Positions 31,301 to 42,254 of a DNA stretch of 64,000 nt are shown here, in pieces. Made by a program: the position numbers and the translations under genes. Source of the DNA: Cymbomonas tetramitiformis (lineage: Eukaryota; Chlorophyta; Pyramimonadophyceae; Pyramimonadales; Pyramimonadaceae); the NCBI GenBank assembly GCA_001247695.2, contig LGRX02025988.1, positions 20,997-84,996 on the forward strand, given 5' to 3'. Numbering within the stretch: the stretch's first letter is position 1; the number at the start of each line of letters is the position of its first letter. The notes under the pieces were generated by a model. The model searched no databases and was not told the DNA's origin. It saw only the letters and a list, made by a program, of their open reading frames with translations.

Positions 31301-32120
31301 GGCCTGTGATCAGCACCAAAATGTGCGAAGAATCACGCCTCAGATCTGGACTTTCAGACATAAACAACGCTTGGAAGATGTTTTACCACAAGATATTCTG
31401 GTGGTTATGATCTTGTCAAGCACCAAGGGCGTAAGTACTTTCGGTTCCCCCCTTTCCGAGCTAAGCTTCCGCAAGAGAGGAAATTAGAATTGCACCGAAA
31501 GTACTTCAAAGATTCGCTTAAATGTTGTAAAGAGTCCATACAAAGCGCATGCTCATAGATATCTAAATGAAAAACGAAAACCAAAAGGACAGAGGAGGCT
31601 TGCGACTTACAGTCGCTGGAGATTCTTTGGGGTCTTTTTGCTGACGAAGTGCAGGAGTGTCTTTTAATGGACCAGCGACAATTTCCTTAAGAACCTGTTT
31701 TTATCCACAAGGGGTCTTACTTCGAGGAGTTTCAAGGTATTCGTGACTGATTAAATCTTTTTCAACCTTGTGTGTACGACTGCATGCAACCATCACATTG
31801 AATCCCGTGATTCTGTAAAGGAAGAGTTCAAGTGCTACGCTTCCGTGTGGCTTCATACTAAGAGTTTAAAGTTGGTCATACCTGCATCACAGTCACTGGT
31901 GCTTCTGCAGCAGGACCTTCACTAGAGAGGACAATGGGCCGTGTCTCATTAGGTTCTGTAACGAAGTGAACGCCCGTACTGTACTGCGGTAGCTGGGCAG
32001 TTGTTGAGGGAGTATACGATGCCTGTATTTCAAGTTCAATCACACGGATCTTAGCATCAGAGGCATCGCAGTCTCTGCGTGTACAGTTCGTGAGCTTAAA
32101 ATACTCACCTTGCGCACCAT
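25328..32120 (-). CDS. Long-chain acyl-CoA synthetase, bubblegum (ACSBG) type, about 21 exons
   Basis: Activates long-chain fatty acids to acyl-CoA through an acyl-AMP intermediate, for lipid synthesis or breakdown. Exons, in gene order: 32109-32120, 31882-32022, 31611-31694, 31220-31303, 30911-31040, 30673-30792, 29507-29620, 29192-29433, 28891-28974, 28683-28754, 28393-28497, 28017-28128, 27675-27772, 27410-27562, 27178-27291, 26866-26976, 26428-26496, 26338-26345 (8-nt microexon), 26219-26267, 25830-25922, 25328-25432. All have GT-AG borders and phases agree, giving about 699 residues, normal for the family. Key motifs: VNIIGFNSPEW, YTSGTTGPPKAVML (AMP-binding loop), VSYLPLSHIAAQ, FFGVPRVWEK, VYGMSENTGP, HSGDVGRVD, TGRIKELIITAGGENIAP, and GELTPTMKLKR with the conserved C-terminal lysine. 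No stop or frameshift seen, so probably functional. The first exon and the microexon are inferred from splice sites and phase only. Confidence 0.88.
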
Positions 32121-32470
32121 CTTCGGTTATTCTCAATTTGACAGAAATAAAAATGTGTAAGTTGTATGAACTCTGCTGCAGTAAAGTTTTGGCACCTCAC
32201 ACACCTATTCCCTCAGGCAAAACTGGTTCTTAACACCTTCAGAGAGCTGAACAGTGCACAGCAACAAGTTCAACTCGGCACCAGTTCGCCCTGATTTCGT
32301 AGACGCAGGTACTTCGGAATAGCTAATAGGTGTCCAGTCTGTCCAGTCACAGGTTTAGAAACCATCCACGAATCGCAACCAATCGAATCCCCTGTGACGG
32401 TATCCTGGAAACTTAAAAAATCCCGCGCGTCCGAAAGTCCAATCGAATTGCTCCTCCTCGATGACATCTT

Positions 32471-32499
32471 GGCATGGCATGGCATGGCATGGCATGGCA
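32471..32499. repeat. (GGCAT)n microsatellite
   Basis: Five to six units of GGCAT about 350 bases upstream of the synthetase start, possibly in its 5' leader or promoter. Confidence 0.85.
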
Positions 32500-32567
32500 A
32501 TGGCAGATTCACATGACAATTTTGACATTATAGATTATTGAATGCGTTCGTCACACACGCATAGGCA

Positions 32568-32626
32568 TACTGTACTGATACTCGATACTGTAGATACAGT
32601 ACCGTAACTGATACAGTTACAGTACT
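32568..32626. repeat. TACTGTA / TACAGTA motif cluster upstream of the synthetase
   Basis: At least six interleaved forward and reverse copies of TACTGTA-type motifs in 59 bases (TACTGTACTGATACTCGATA and onward). It lies about 450 bases 5' of the synthetase start and could be promoter sequence or a degenerate palindromic repeat; related TACAGTAAT motifs end the repeats at 560 and 47490. Confidence 0.4.
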
Positions 32627-32659
32627 CCTCCGATCTCGATCTGACAACTGACATGCCAT

Positions 32660-34160
32660 CTCATCTTCGATCTTGCATCTTCGGCACGCCGCACTGAAGC
32701 GTTTATCGTAATGTGTTAAATATTGAAGGGGAGCGGAGGGAAATGAGGGGGTTTATATCCACCCACCCTTGAACGTCATAGAGATATAATGTGACCCAAT
32801 AATTGGCAAGCCAATAGCAATATCATGGTCGAATATCATTGTCAATTGTGTCATCCCTGGTGCGCACCCGCACCCGCACCCCTCCGCTCGCCTGCATGCG
32901 GTTTGCGGTAGGGGTGCCCAACTAAAGTTGAGCCATCCAAAATTTTTAGATTTTGAACATCGGAAGGTCCGAAGAGATTCCTGGGGAGCGACGAAGGACT
33001 GTGCTCTAATGTTTAACTATCATTGGTTAACTATGACTAACTTTGACTATCTGTCATATTTGATATTAAATTATGACAGGGGTGTCAGCGGGGGTCTGTA
33101 AGGGCCGCCAGGGGGTCTGAAAATCAGTTTTGGCCGTTTTAATCGGCCGTGGAGGCCCCCCTATCGTGACCCCTCTATTTTTTGTGTGCATTCAGGGTTT
33201 AGGGTTTAGGTTTGGCAGAATTATGTCAGAATTATGTCAGAATTACGTCAGAATGTGTCATAGTGGCGGCTACGCCGCCGCCGGTGCCGGTGACTGTGGA
33301 ATTTGAATATGTCTTATGTGTTAAATATGGGCGTGCTATAAGAAACGGCGCGGCCTTAAATTACTATATTTATATATACATATATTTTTTTCATTTAATA
33401 AAATTTAAAAAGGGAGGTGGGAGGTGGGAGGTTGCCGTTTTCAGAAAGTATTTTAGAAATTAAATAAATAATCTAATATATTTCATTTTCATTATAAAAA
33501 AGTTTTCAAACAGTAGCACCTCCCACCACCCAACCTCCCCTTTTTTTAAAAAAATAGATTTAATGAAAATGAAAAAATAAATTCGATAAAAATGAAAAGT
33601 AAATTCAATAAAAATGAAAAATAAATTCAAAAAATGAAAAATAAATTCAATAAAAATGAAAAATTAATATTAAAAATAATCGGTGTGCGGAATGGCGTAG
33701 TCTATTAATATATCTATCATTTTTTAACAAAAAAAAAGTAGAAAAGGGAGGTGGGAGGTGGAGGTTGGGTAATTTCAAAAAGTATACCGGAATATCCTAG
33801 TACCCCAGATATCAGATAGTCCCGTACTCAGTCTGGATAAACTCTCTAGATAAATAAACCCTAAGCTAGATATACCAGTGTCGCAATCGGTTTCGGTTGA
33901 AACCGAAATACCGACGACGGTTTTAATCTCGCTCGATGATCCGTCATCAACTGTCCCCGACAGGACCCTGGGTGCTTTCGATCCGGACGGCACCGATCCC
34001 GACGGGGGGTTGAGAAATTTTGATCCGTCTCATCCCGATCCCGATGAGATTTTCCCGAAATTGAACCGCATTGTCCCGATCCCGATGGTGTGTTAGCCAT
34101 CAATGAACCGTGCTCGCATTCTCGATACTGTATGGCGAAGAGGACGCCGATGAGAATTGT
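32660..34160. other. No gene seen; low-complexity sequence with inverted GGGAGGTGGGAGG tracts
   Basis: AT-rich from 33370 to 33780, with tandem AATAAATTCAATAAAAATGA-like units at 33560-33665. Purine tract AGGGAGGTGGGAGGTGGG at 33411 is repeated at 33744 and faces an inverted copy at 33516-33545. At 33884 the sequence CAGTGTCGCAATCGGTTTC resembles the reverse complement of a segment near 48200. Confidence 0.5.
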
Positions 34161-34165
34161 GAGAG

Positions 34166-34418
34166 TCACGGGGAGCCCAATCTTGCCACCCCCACTGTAA
34201 GGGGGGGGCACAGTGGGTCTCCTGTCTGTCACCCCTCAGCCCGATGTGTCACCAGTGTCCGTTGTCACGTGTATCACGGTGTGCTATAAAACACCTATCA
34301 CAGTATTTTATATCATCTTAGTATCCGAGAGCACGAGCACCTGCCCCTGCGAGACAGTTTCGCTCCTCAGCGCCTGACATATATATATCCTTATATATAT
34401 ATTTCTCACTTCCTCTCA
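34166..34418 (+). repeat. 5' LTR
   Basis: 253 bp, contains CTATAAAACACC (TATA-like, about 34285) and a run of TATATATA near the 3' end; nearly identical to 35932-36184. Confidence 0.88.
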
Positions 34419-34494
34419 GGTTATCGGCCACCACTTGTGGGTGCTCGTGTTTTACTTTTGATCCTTGGAGGGCGAACCGAACTTCCTCGAATCC

Positions 34495-34770
34495 GCCGCA
34501 CACCGCCGGCAGCTGTTCCGTCCTTACGGCAGCGACTTAAACCAGACCCCGGCCACCGTTGAAGATCGCGGCCGAGTCCAAAATTTTATCACCAAACCGT
34601 GGGCAATTTGGGCCAAAGTTGAGCCCTGTTGTTTTTGCGTATTTTCAAACAATCCCGACCGCCGCAACCGACGGCAGTTGTTTCGTCCTTACGACAACAA
34701 CTATATCACGACCCCGGCCACCGTTGAAGATCGCGGCCGCGACCAGAATTTATCACAGAACCGTAAGCAA
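34495..34770. repeat. Internal imperfect repeat of the small LTR element
   Basis: A block centred on CCGGCCACCGTTGAAGATCG occurs at about 34505-34590 and again at about 34680-34760, preceded each time by TTCCGTCC/TTCGTCCTTACG. Further decayed repeats of CTGGACAGCAGCGCC follow at 34840 and 35010. Confidence 0.7.
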
Positions 34771-35931
34771 ATTGGGCTACAATTGTGCCCTGCCGCTTTT
34801 ACGTATTTCCGACCATTCACAACTACGTGCCCTACACTCTGGACAGCAGCGCCCGAACTGTGGCGAAACTGGCTTACCGCACGTTGTTTTTGACCTCACC
34901 GCCGTTTTCCTCGTCGAATTTCACCCCAATTTGGCTTTTACATCGCCCGATTTGGTTAATTTTACGAAGAGTTACGTTTTCGACACGCACCCAAACGCGC
35001 CCTCGCCTTTCTGGACAGCAGCGCCGCTCCTGCAGGACAACTGGCTTGCCGCACGACTTGTTTGACGTCACCGACGTCTTCCTCGTCAAAATCTACCCCA
35101 ATTTGACTCATCCATCGTTGGATTTGGTTCATTTTTCAGAAAGTTATGTCTTCGCTTGAGAACCCTAACTTGGCGTTCGCGGAATTATCCAGCCAGCGGT
35201 CAGCCACCATGTCCGCTGACCGCCAGAATGCGCGCATGCCCGCTGTTCATTCAGCGTTGGCATCTTTTCGAGTCCATCGACGGCATCCTTCACATGGCTA
35301 TGGTCTGGTGGTGTCTGGTGGTGCTTATGCACCAGACACCAACATCGAGTCTATCGCCTTCGCCAATGACGACAACTCTGAGCACAACGAGTTACGTCCG
35401 CAGCATCCTCCGCTCTCCGCTCCACCCTTCGTGCCCCTTGGCCACTGCGTGGTGGTGTGCGGTGGTGTTACAGCACCAACCCCACCGGTTCTCCCCTCTG
35501 CTTGCGCGCTCATTGGCGGCAGAGTGGGGGCACGCCGCATTTTTCACCTTCCATCCCCCTGCCCCCTCTTCGTTGACGCATCCGCTCTGGTGGTGCCAGG
35601 CCGCTTTTGGCTCTGGCATCGCACCGGCGTTGGTTGAACGTTGTAGGGGTGAGTATTGCCTCACTGGCGCTTGACGCATGCGATCGGAGTGACGCCGCCC
35701 CAAGCAAGATTGAGAAACAACATCACAGTTCGGAAAAGACCCTTCTCCATGCCTACACGGCTTGTGATTGACTCTCGAGGGAGCCGAACTCTTTAGATTT
35801 AGTTAGCAACGGACTTTTGGACATCTTGGGATGGCACATGCCGGACTACTCGGGCCAGTTTGGCCCCTAGACCCTGCAGTGCTTCTGTCTCTTTGCCTGG
35901 TGACACCTCAACCCCACGGGGTGAGGTGGTG

Positions 35932-36184
35932 TCACGGGGAGCCCAATCTTGCCACCCCCACTGTAAGGGGGGGGCACAGTGGGTCTCCTGTCTGTCACCC
36001 CTCAGCCCGATGTGTCACCAGTGTCCGTTGTCACGTGTATCACGGTGTGCTATAAAACACCTATCACAGTATTTTATATCATCTTAGTATTCGAGAGCAC
36101 GAGCACCTGCCCCTGCGAGACAGTTTCGCTCCTCAGCGCCTGACATATATATATCCTTATATATATATTTCTCACTTCCTCTCA
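35932..36184 (+). repeat. 3' LTR
   Basis: 253 bp partner of 34166-34418, followed by the GAGAG duplication. Confidence 0.88.
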
Positions 36185-36189
36185 GAGAG

Positions 36190-36649
36190 CCATAAATGTT
36201 GAAAAAATAGTAGGAATTATATAACTCGGAGCCGTTGGAAAACGAAAAGTTAAAACCTAAAATTAAAAAGAAAAATTAACTCACGACCGAAATCTGCACC
36301 TGTTACTTTTTTCTAGCAATTATTTCATAAACCTCATTTTGGAATTAAAATCGATAAAAGGTCCAAAGTAGATGCCGATACTCGTTTCATCAAGGCCGTT
36401 CCTTCTGTGGAGGTGCTTGAACAACCTGACAATGAAGACGGTACCGACGAGGAGGACCATCAAAGGGCACGAATCGCAGTTTACAAGTATGTCCCCAAAT
36501 GTAGTCACATGTATGTTATTTTATTCGACTGCCGGCGGGTTTCCTTTCGTTCAAATATCGGTTGCCTGGTTGTCTTCGCTGGCATGCGTGTACGTCGTGG
36601 TCTCTGAGATCATCGAGCAGCTCTGCGAGTGCACTGCGCGTGCTTTCGT
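36190..36649. other. Flank of the split hAT gene, no domain recognised
   Basis: A frame around 36370-36540 (VDADTRFIKAVPSVEVLEQP) is acidic and open but unrecognised. It may be an earlier part of the hAT transposase gene that continues at 36650. Confidence 0.4.
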
Positions 36650-36783
36650 GCAGATGTGGGTTGCTTGAATGCAACCTCGTCAAATGTTGAGTGCACGTTT
36701 AGTAGTGCCGGTAGCCTGCTTGCAGACTTTCATGCCCACAATAATCTAGGCAGTGATTTGTTAGAGGCATACATGACCATTAT
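36650..36783 (+). pseudogene. hAT transposase C-terminal fragment, left part
   Basis: NATSSNVECTFSSAGSLLAD is the hAT dimerisation signature (pattern S-s-x-x-E-x-x-F-S-x-a-G). The frame is cut at 36783 by gypsy element 2 and continues after it at 47351, where about 43 further codons run to a stop. The host of the insertion was therefore a readable transposase gene at that time. Confidence 0.72.
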
Positions 36784-37381
36784 TGTTAGGGCTGAAGTGC
36801 GAGCCCACAAATATTATACAATATATCAATTAAACACTGTGCTGTTGAACGGCACACACAAGTGTAACAATCAAGCGGGTTGTGAGTTGCAGTCTCTGGA
36901 TCAAGAACTGCTGAAGCACAACGCTTCCTCACTTTGTACCATACGTCTCCCATCATCTTAGATGGTACCGCCATTGGGTTGTGAACCCGAGACGTAGGTT
37001 GAACGACCCGTATTGTAATAACGACTAGTTCGTTCATACTGTGCATGCGTGTTCCGCACATGCTTAAAGCAAGATGGTTCTTGTTTGTATTCAAGATGTA
37101 TCTTTGCTTTGCCATCTTCGAGTTCGACGTACGAACTCTCGATGACAGGATGACAGATGATGTGACATTATCATCTGGCGACATGTACAGTCATCGTCGA
37201 CCGTACTGACGACTGTCATAATAATATATGACGCGACTCGACATGTACAGTCATGGTCGACCGTACTGACGACTGTCATAATAATATATGACACGACATG
37301 ACATGACATGGTATGACATGTCTGACAGGTATGACACGTATGACATGTATGACACATATGTCATCGGTCATGACCCTGACA
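36784..37381 (-). repeat. 3' LTR of gypsy element 2
   Basis: 598 bp. Includes an internal direct repeat of about 80 bases (GACATGTACAGTCATCGTCG and TGTCATAATAATATATGAC blocks, about 37180-37290) and a run of TGACA motifs near its outer end. Confidence 0.92.
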
Positions 37382-37394
37382 GATCTCCCCTCTT
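37382..37394 (-). promoter_or_regulatory. Polypurine tract of gypsy element 2
   Basis: On the minus strand AAGAGGGGAGATC lies immediately before the LTR start TGTCAGGG. It would prime plus-strand DNA synthesis. Gypsy element 3 has AAGAGGGGAGGAG in the same position. Confidence 0.8.
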
Positions 37395-38332
37395 AAAAGA
37401 GTTGTGACCTCACAACGGGCATACCTTTGTATATGTCTATGATGTCTTTGTTGTTGTCGCTTCTTGCTGGTACCAGTCTTCTTACACCGATTTGAGGCGT
37501 CCCTCATGGTGTTTTTAGGTTATTGGGGGGAACTGAGTCCACTTTAGTCCCTCACCTTAGGCATTTAGCCCTACAGTTCTTAGGATGTAGCCCCCATGAA
37601 TTGCGTATCGTATTTCAGAGTGACGTTTCAAGGTATCTTCCGAGGTTTACGTTACGGATAGATATTTGCGCTTGCCGTCGACACCTTCGATGATCGACGA
37701 TTTAACGAACGATTCTCGGCTATAATGCATCCACCTCTTCCTCCCTTCAGAGAGCTTACTCCCCCGAAGTTCACAGGAATACTATGGAGAGCCCCTTCCG
37801 AATATTTCGACATTACGGCTTGTTTTTAATGCAGCGGAGGAGGCCCTGCTTACGAGATATCGGAGGGTCTTTATAAGTCCACTTTAAATCCTCACCCGTC
37901 TGCCAAACTCCCTTTTTTCGGTCCGGTACGCGCGCTTTGACGAACATCTATCGCGATGAGTGAGAATGGATTCGTCACGTACTAATGTGAAATTTGTTTA
38001 GTTATGTTTGTCAAGCACAACTCAGGATCACAACTCCGTCTACCTCAATCTCCGGTAGCTGCGGATGATTGGCCAAAAGTCCGATGACAAACCACGGCTG
38101 GCAAAGGTAGCATTAGCAGTTTTTATTTATCCACAGATATGATATCTCGCATGTGTGCGTATCTGTGCAAGGGTATGATTTTGAACAAGGCTCACTACAC
38201 CTTTAGCAAGGAAGGATCAATTTCCCGCTTCTATGCAACATAATGATAAAACATTAAGAGCAAGGTTATATAGATGATCGACATGTATTAGTATATATTA
38301 CAAGAAGTAAGGGCACGAGGCTTAATAAATGT
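37395..38332. other. 3' untranslated part of gypsy element 2
   Basis: Between the pol stop and the purine tract. No gene or RNA structure recognised. Confidence 0.6.
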
Positions 38333-41300
38333 TTAGCCTTCATAGGCAGCTATAATGTCTGCTGCATTGGTCAGCTCTGTGGCTTTGACCCAGGTGTCAT
38401 GCTCAGGCCCGTAGCCTGCATATCGCACTAAATAGTATTTGACACCTCTAGTGAACTTATCCGAGAGTATATGTGATATCTCAAATAATGGTTGCCCTTC
38501 TTCGGTGATCATCTGTGGCAGAGGCAAAGGTGCTTGGATCGAGTCGTTGTACAGCTCTAATCTGGAAACAGGCTGTACCGGATGAATACGGATATCAAGA
38601 TTTCCGAAATCTAACTCGTATGCACGCCCATGGCTAAGCACTTTATTTGGAGATGGTGAATGGCCCAATAAATGGCTGCTTAAAGTGTCTGCCTGCCTCT
38701 GTCAAACCAGTCCATTGAATAAACTCGGTCCGTAAAAGAACTTTCTGCCCAACTGCAAACTGCTTAGGCATGTGAGTCTTATTGAATCTGGCTTGGCTAA
38801 TTTCTGCTGCTCGGGAAATGTTGTCTACCGCGTTGGCATGAACAGCCGAGTACTGGTCAAAATGATCTCGAATAGCTCTTTGTATTGGAACAGGAGCTTC
38901 TGGCGGAATAGTGATAACCAGGTCATGAGGCGAAAGTGGTTGCGACATCGAGTCGAGATAAAATGGTGAATAACCAGTTGATGCAGAAACGGTATTGTTA
39001 ATTGCAAACTCCACCAAAGGCAACGTGTCCTCCCACGAATTGGCTGAAGTATCATTGCAACAACACCTGAGGAAGAAAAAATACCATCTAATCAGTTTAT
39101 AAACCAGAGGATGGTGAAATCAAATCATGAATCAACAATTTGAAAAGTACCTGAGGATATCCTCGATGAAGGCATGGCTCCTCTCATTGGCAGCATTCGA
39201 CTGTGGATGGTGTGATGACGTCATGGACAATCTCGTACCAGTAGATTTCCACAATGTCTGCCAGAATGTAGAGGTGAATCTGGGGTCTCGATCTGAGATG
39301 ATGTTCCTCGGAAGACCATGGAGCTTGAAGATATGCTGCATATAGATAGAAGCAGTATGCTGAGCTGTCCAGGTCATGCTGAAGGGGATGAGATGACAGC
39401 GATGAGAGAATTGGCACATTACCACAAATATACTGTCGTGCCCATTAGTGGTGATAGGCAGGTCAGTGATCCAATCAAGAGATACATCTAGCCATTTTGT
39501 CTTAGGCACGGAATATCGTATATGTGCCTGACCATAAGGCTTGTGTCGCCTCGTTTTCTGGCGCTGACAAACGGGGCACTCCCGAATGTACTTGATGGCT
39601 GCCGTTGTCATTCCTGGCCAATAATACCGGCTACGCAGAAGATGAAGCATGCGATTTTTGCCTACATGACCAGAAATAGTGGCTGAGTGGCACTCATGAA
39701 GAAGAATGTGGCGAAGTTGTGTGATCTCACCGTCATCCGTGGGGACTTTAGCTGTTGGTGGAATGTACAGCTGTCTGCCATATATGGTCTTACGATAGAT
39801 CAACCCCTGAATGAGCTCGAAGCTGTAGCTGCTGACTGACTGTGATGAAGTCGATGATGTCAGCTTAGCCAATATAGTCTGTGCAAATGTGTCACGATCA
39901 TACTCGGATATAATGATGTCGTGTAGCTGATGAGCTGATGAAGAAGATATAAGAGCAATGAATGTAGGATCTGCAGATGGCATGACCTCGCTGATGTCCA
40001 TGTGCTGAAGACAATCAGTGAGTTCAAAAAGTGCAGAGATACGAGTGAGTGCATCTGCAACCTTATTCTTCTCGCCAGCAATGTGCTCTATACGGAAGTT
40101 GTACTCGGAGAGCTCATCCAACCACCGTGCCTGTTTGGGGCTCAGTGTGGATTTGGTCTGGAAATAAACCAGTGGCTGATGATCTGAGCGTACAATAGTC
40201 TCAGGAGCTCCCAACAAGATGTGGCGAAAGAATCGGAAGCCTTCTACAATGGCAAATAGCTCGATCTCAGGAATAGGCCAACGTCTCTGTGTATCGGATA
40301 GAGTGACGCTGTGATAGCCACATGGCTTCATACCTTTTCCTTGATCCTGGAGTATCACTTGACCAACGTGTGTGCCTGATCCATCGACCTCCATAATAGA
40401 TGGCAGTTTCTGATCTGGGAGCTGCAATACTGGAGCGTTACAGATGGCACTTTTGAGATTATCAAATGCCTGCTGCTGCTCAGATTCCCAGACAAACTCT
40501 GCATTATCTTTAAGGAGACGATTGAGCGGCTCGGCAACTTTGGAGAACTTTGGTATGAATCTCCTGAATTGACCGACCATGCCCAAGAATGACCGAAGGG
40601 ATGACTTGCCATCTTTAGCCATACGGCGTAGAGGCTGCTTTCCAACGGTAGGACCATAAGACACTGGAGGCTGAATTGCCATGACTGCTCGGATTCTGTC
40701 TTCGATGATGGATAGGCCTGCTTCAGAGATGTGATGTCCGATAAAGTCTATAGATCTGACGAACAACTCCACCTTGGAAGGCCTGATGTAGAACTGGTGA
40801 TCTCTGCAACGCTGGAGGAACTGTCGAACATGCTTCACATGGCTGTCAAAATCTGGACTGTATACAATAGTGTCGTCCATGAATATGACAAGGAACTGGT
40901 CGATGAAGTCAAAGAATGCCCGGTTTCCTACACGAAGTGCTGTTGCAGGAGCATTGGTCAATCCGAAAGGCATAACTGTCCATTCATAAGAACCGTATCT
41001 GGTGCGAATAGCAGTTTTATGAATGTCGTCTGGATGAATGGGGATCTGGTGGAAAAACTGGTTGAAATCAAATCTACTGAACCAGCGTGCTCCCTTAAGC
41101 TGTTCAAGAAGGGTATCATGGGGTGGCAACGGATATGTGTCCTTTATGGTGATATTGTTAAGGGCACGATAATCGCAACACATCCTCCACTTTCCCCCTG
41201 GCTTAGGAGCGAAGATGATTGGGCACCCATATGGTGATGATGATGGACGAAGGATACCCAACTCGACATATTTAATGATTTGCCGTTTGAGCTCCTCCAT

Positions 41301-42254
41301 CATGGGTACTGGAATGGTACGTACTGGCTGTGATGGTGGCTTATGCCCAGGTTCAATGTTGATTCGATGATAACCACCTTCAAACCGTTCTGGCCTATGA
41401 CCAGCTGGAAGATCCTCCTGGAATATGTCTGAAAAGTCTTCTCTCACTTGATCACGTGCTGCTGTGACCTCGGGGTCTTCCATAGTGGTGTCTGAGTCTG
41501 ATGCTGCAAAGACCAGTTCACCGTCGACCTCTGAGAGAAAGAAGAGATAAGCTACGGCTTCTTCAGCCGAACCACTGGATCGAATGCGACGAAGGTGCTT
41601 CCTCATGGTGGTGGCGCTGACCAATTCCATTTCAGGAAGGTCATCTGAGTCTGGAGTCTGCTCAACTCTGGACAATACTGTGCGAATACTGGAGCCTGAT
41701 GAATGCTTCCTAGTGATCGTCAGATTTTTGGTCTGAAAGTCAATGTGTGGATTCCTCCTCTCCAACCAATCTTGACCCAGAATGACAGTGAATGGTTTCA
41801 TGTCAATGATGTAGAAATCTTCTGTATCCTTATACTTGCCCAGCGAAAATGTAGCCTTGGGAAGATAGGATGTGCATGGTAGTTGGCTTCCTCCAGCCAA
41901 TCCCACTGAAAATGATGAAGAATCTGTGGGAGCTATACCAAGCTGAGCAGCAAACTGTCTGTCGATGAAAGACGATGTGGCTCCTGGATCTACCAAAATG
42001 TGAGTACTCTGTCCATAAACTTTCCCTTTGTACAACAACAGCTTCTTCTGTGATTTCAGCTGTGCTGTTTGAGACTGCATCTGTGCGATGTGCTCTGAGG
42101 GATTGTCCATCTGCTGAAACTGTAATGTCAGACTGGAAAGGACTTCTTCTGAGATACTCTCAACCCGGCCACTTGCTTCAGTGGCATCTTCAGGCTGATC
42201 TACCCTCGGGGTGCTCTCAACACCGGTACCTGTGCAGTACCCTGAGAGTTTCCC
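38333..42254 (-). CDS. Pol polyprotein of gypsy element 2
   Basis: Read from the -1 frameshift site: protease (HILVDPGATSSFID, with D-P-G instead of D-S/T-G), reverse transcriptase (WRMCCDY, FSRFDFNQFFHQI, MPFGLTNAPA, VIFMDDTIVYS), RNase H (MEVDGSGTHVG, HQPLVYF), integrase zinc finger (ECHSATISGHVG ... CPVCQRQ) and catalytic core (SLDWITDLP, ISDRDPRF, ANERSHAF), then a C-terminal chromodomain (ISHILSDKFTRGVKYYLVRY ... DTWVKA). An 84-bp GT-AG intron (39067-39150) sits just after the integrase core; removing it keeps the frame. Near 38650 a 4-base insertion (AAAT) shifts the frame between the integrase tail and the chromodomain, the only visible defect. Confidence 0.9.
39067..39150 (-). other. 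Spliceosomal-type intron in integrase
   Basis: On the minus strand the frame reads to CCTCAG, then GTACTTTTC ... TTCTTCCTCAG, then GTGTTGTTGC. Splicing joins EDILR to CCCND and on to LVEFAINN, the normal integrase continuation. If unspliced, the protein ends nine bases later... about five codons into the intron, at TGA. Confidence 0.75.

Larger units (their letters stand above)
34166..36184 (+). mobile_element. Small non-autonomous LTR retroelement
   Basis: Direct repeats 34166-34418 and 35932-36184, 253 bp each, with a single C/T difference noticed (TATCCGAG versus TATTCGAG). GAGAG is duplicated at 34161-34165 and 36185-36189. The left LTR is followed by GGTTATCGGCC (primer-binding position) and the right LTR is preceded by GGGTGAGGTGGTG (purine tract). 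Both features match the element at 8944-11559. The 1.5-kb interior has overlapping frames in several phases and internal imperfect repeats but no protease, polymerase or zinc knuckle. LTRs begin TCACGG and end CTCTCA. Confidence 0.88.

Noticed and set aside
34465..35674. Overlapping plus-strand frames as gag of the small LTR element
   Set aside because: Three phases are open in turn because of internal repeats; there is no zinc knuckle, protease or consistent single frame.
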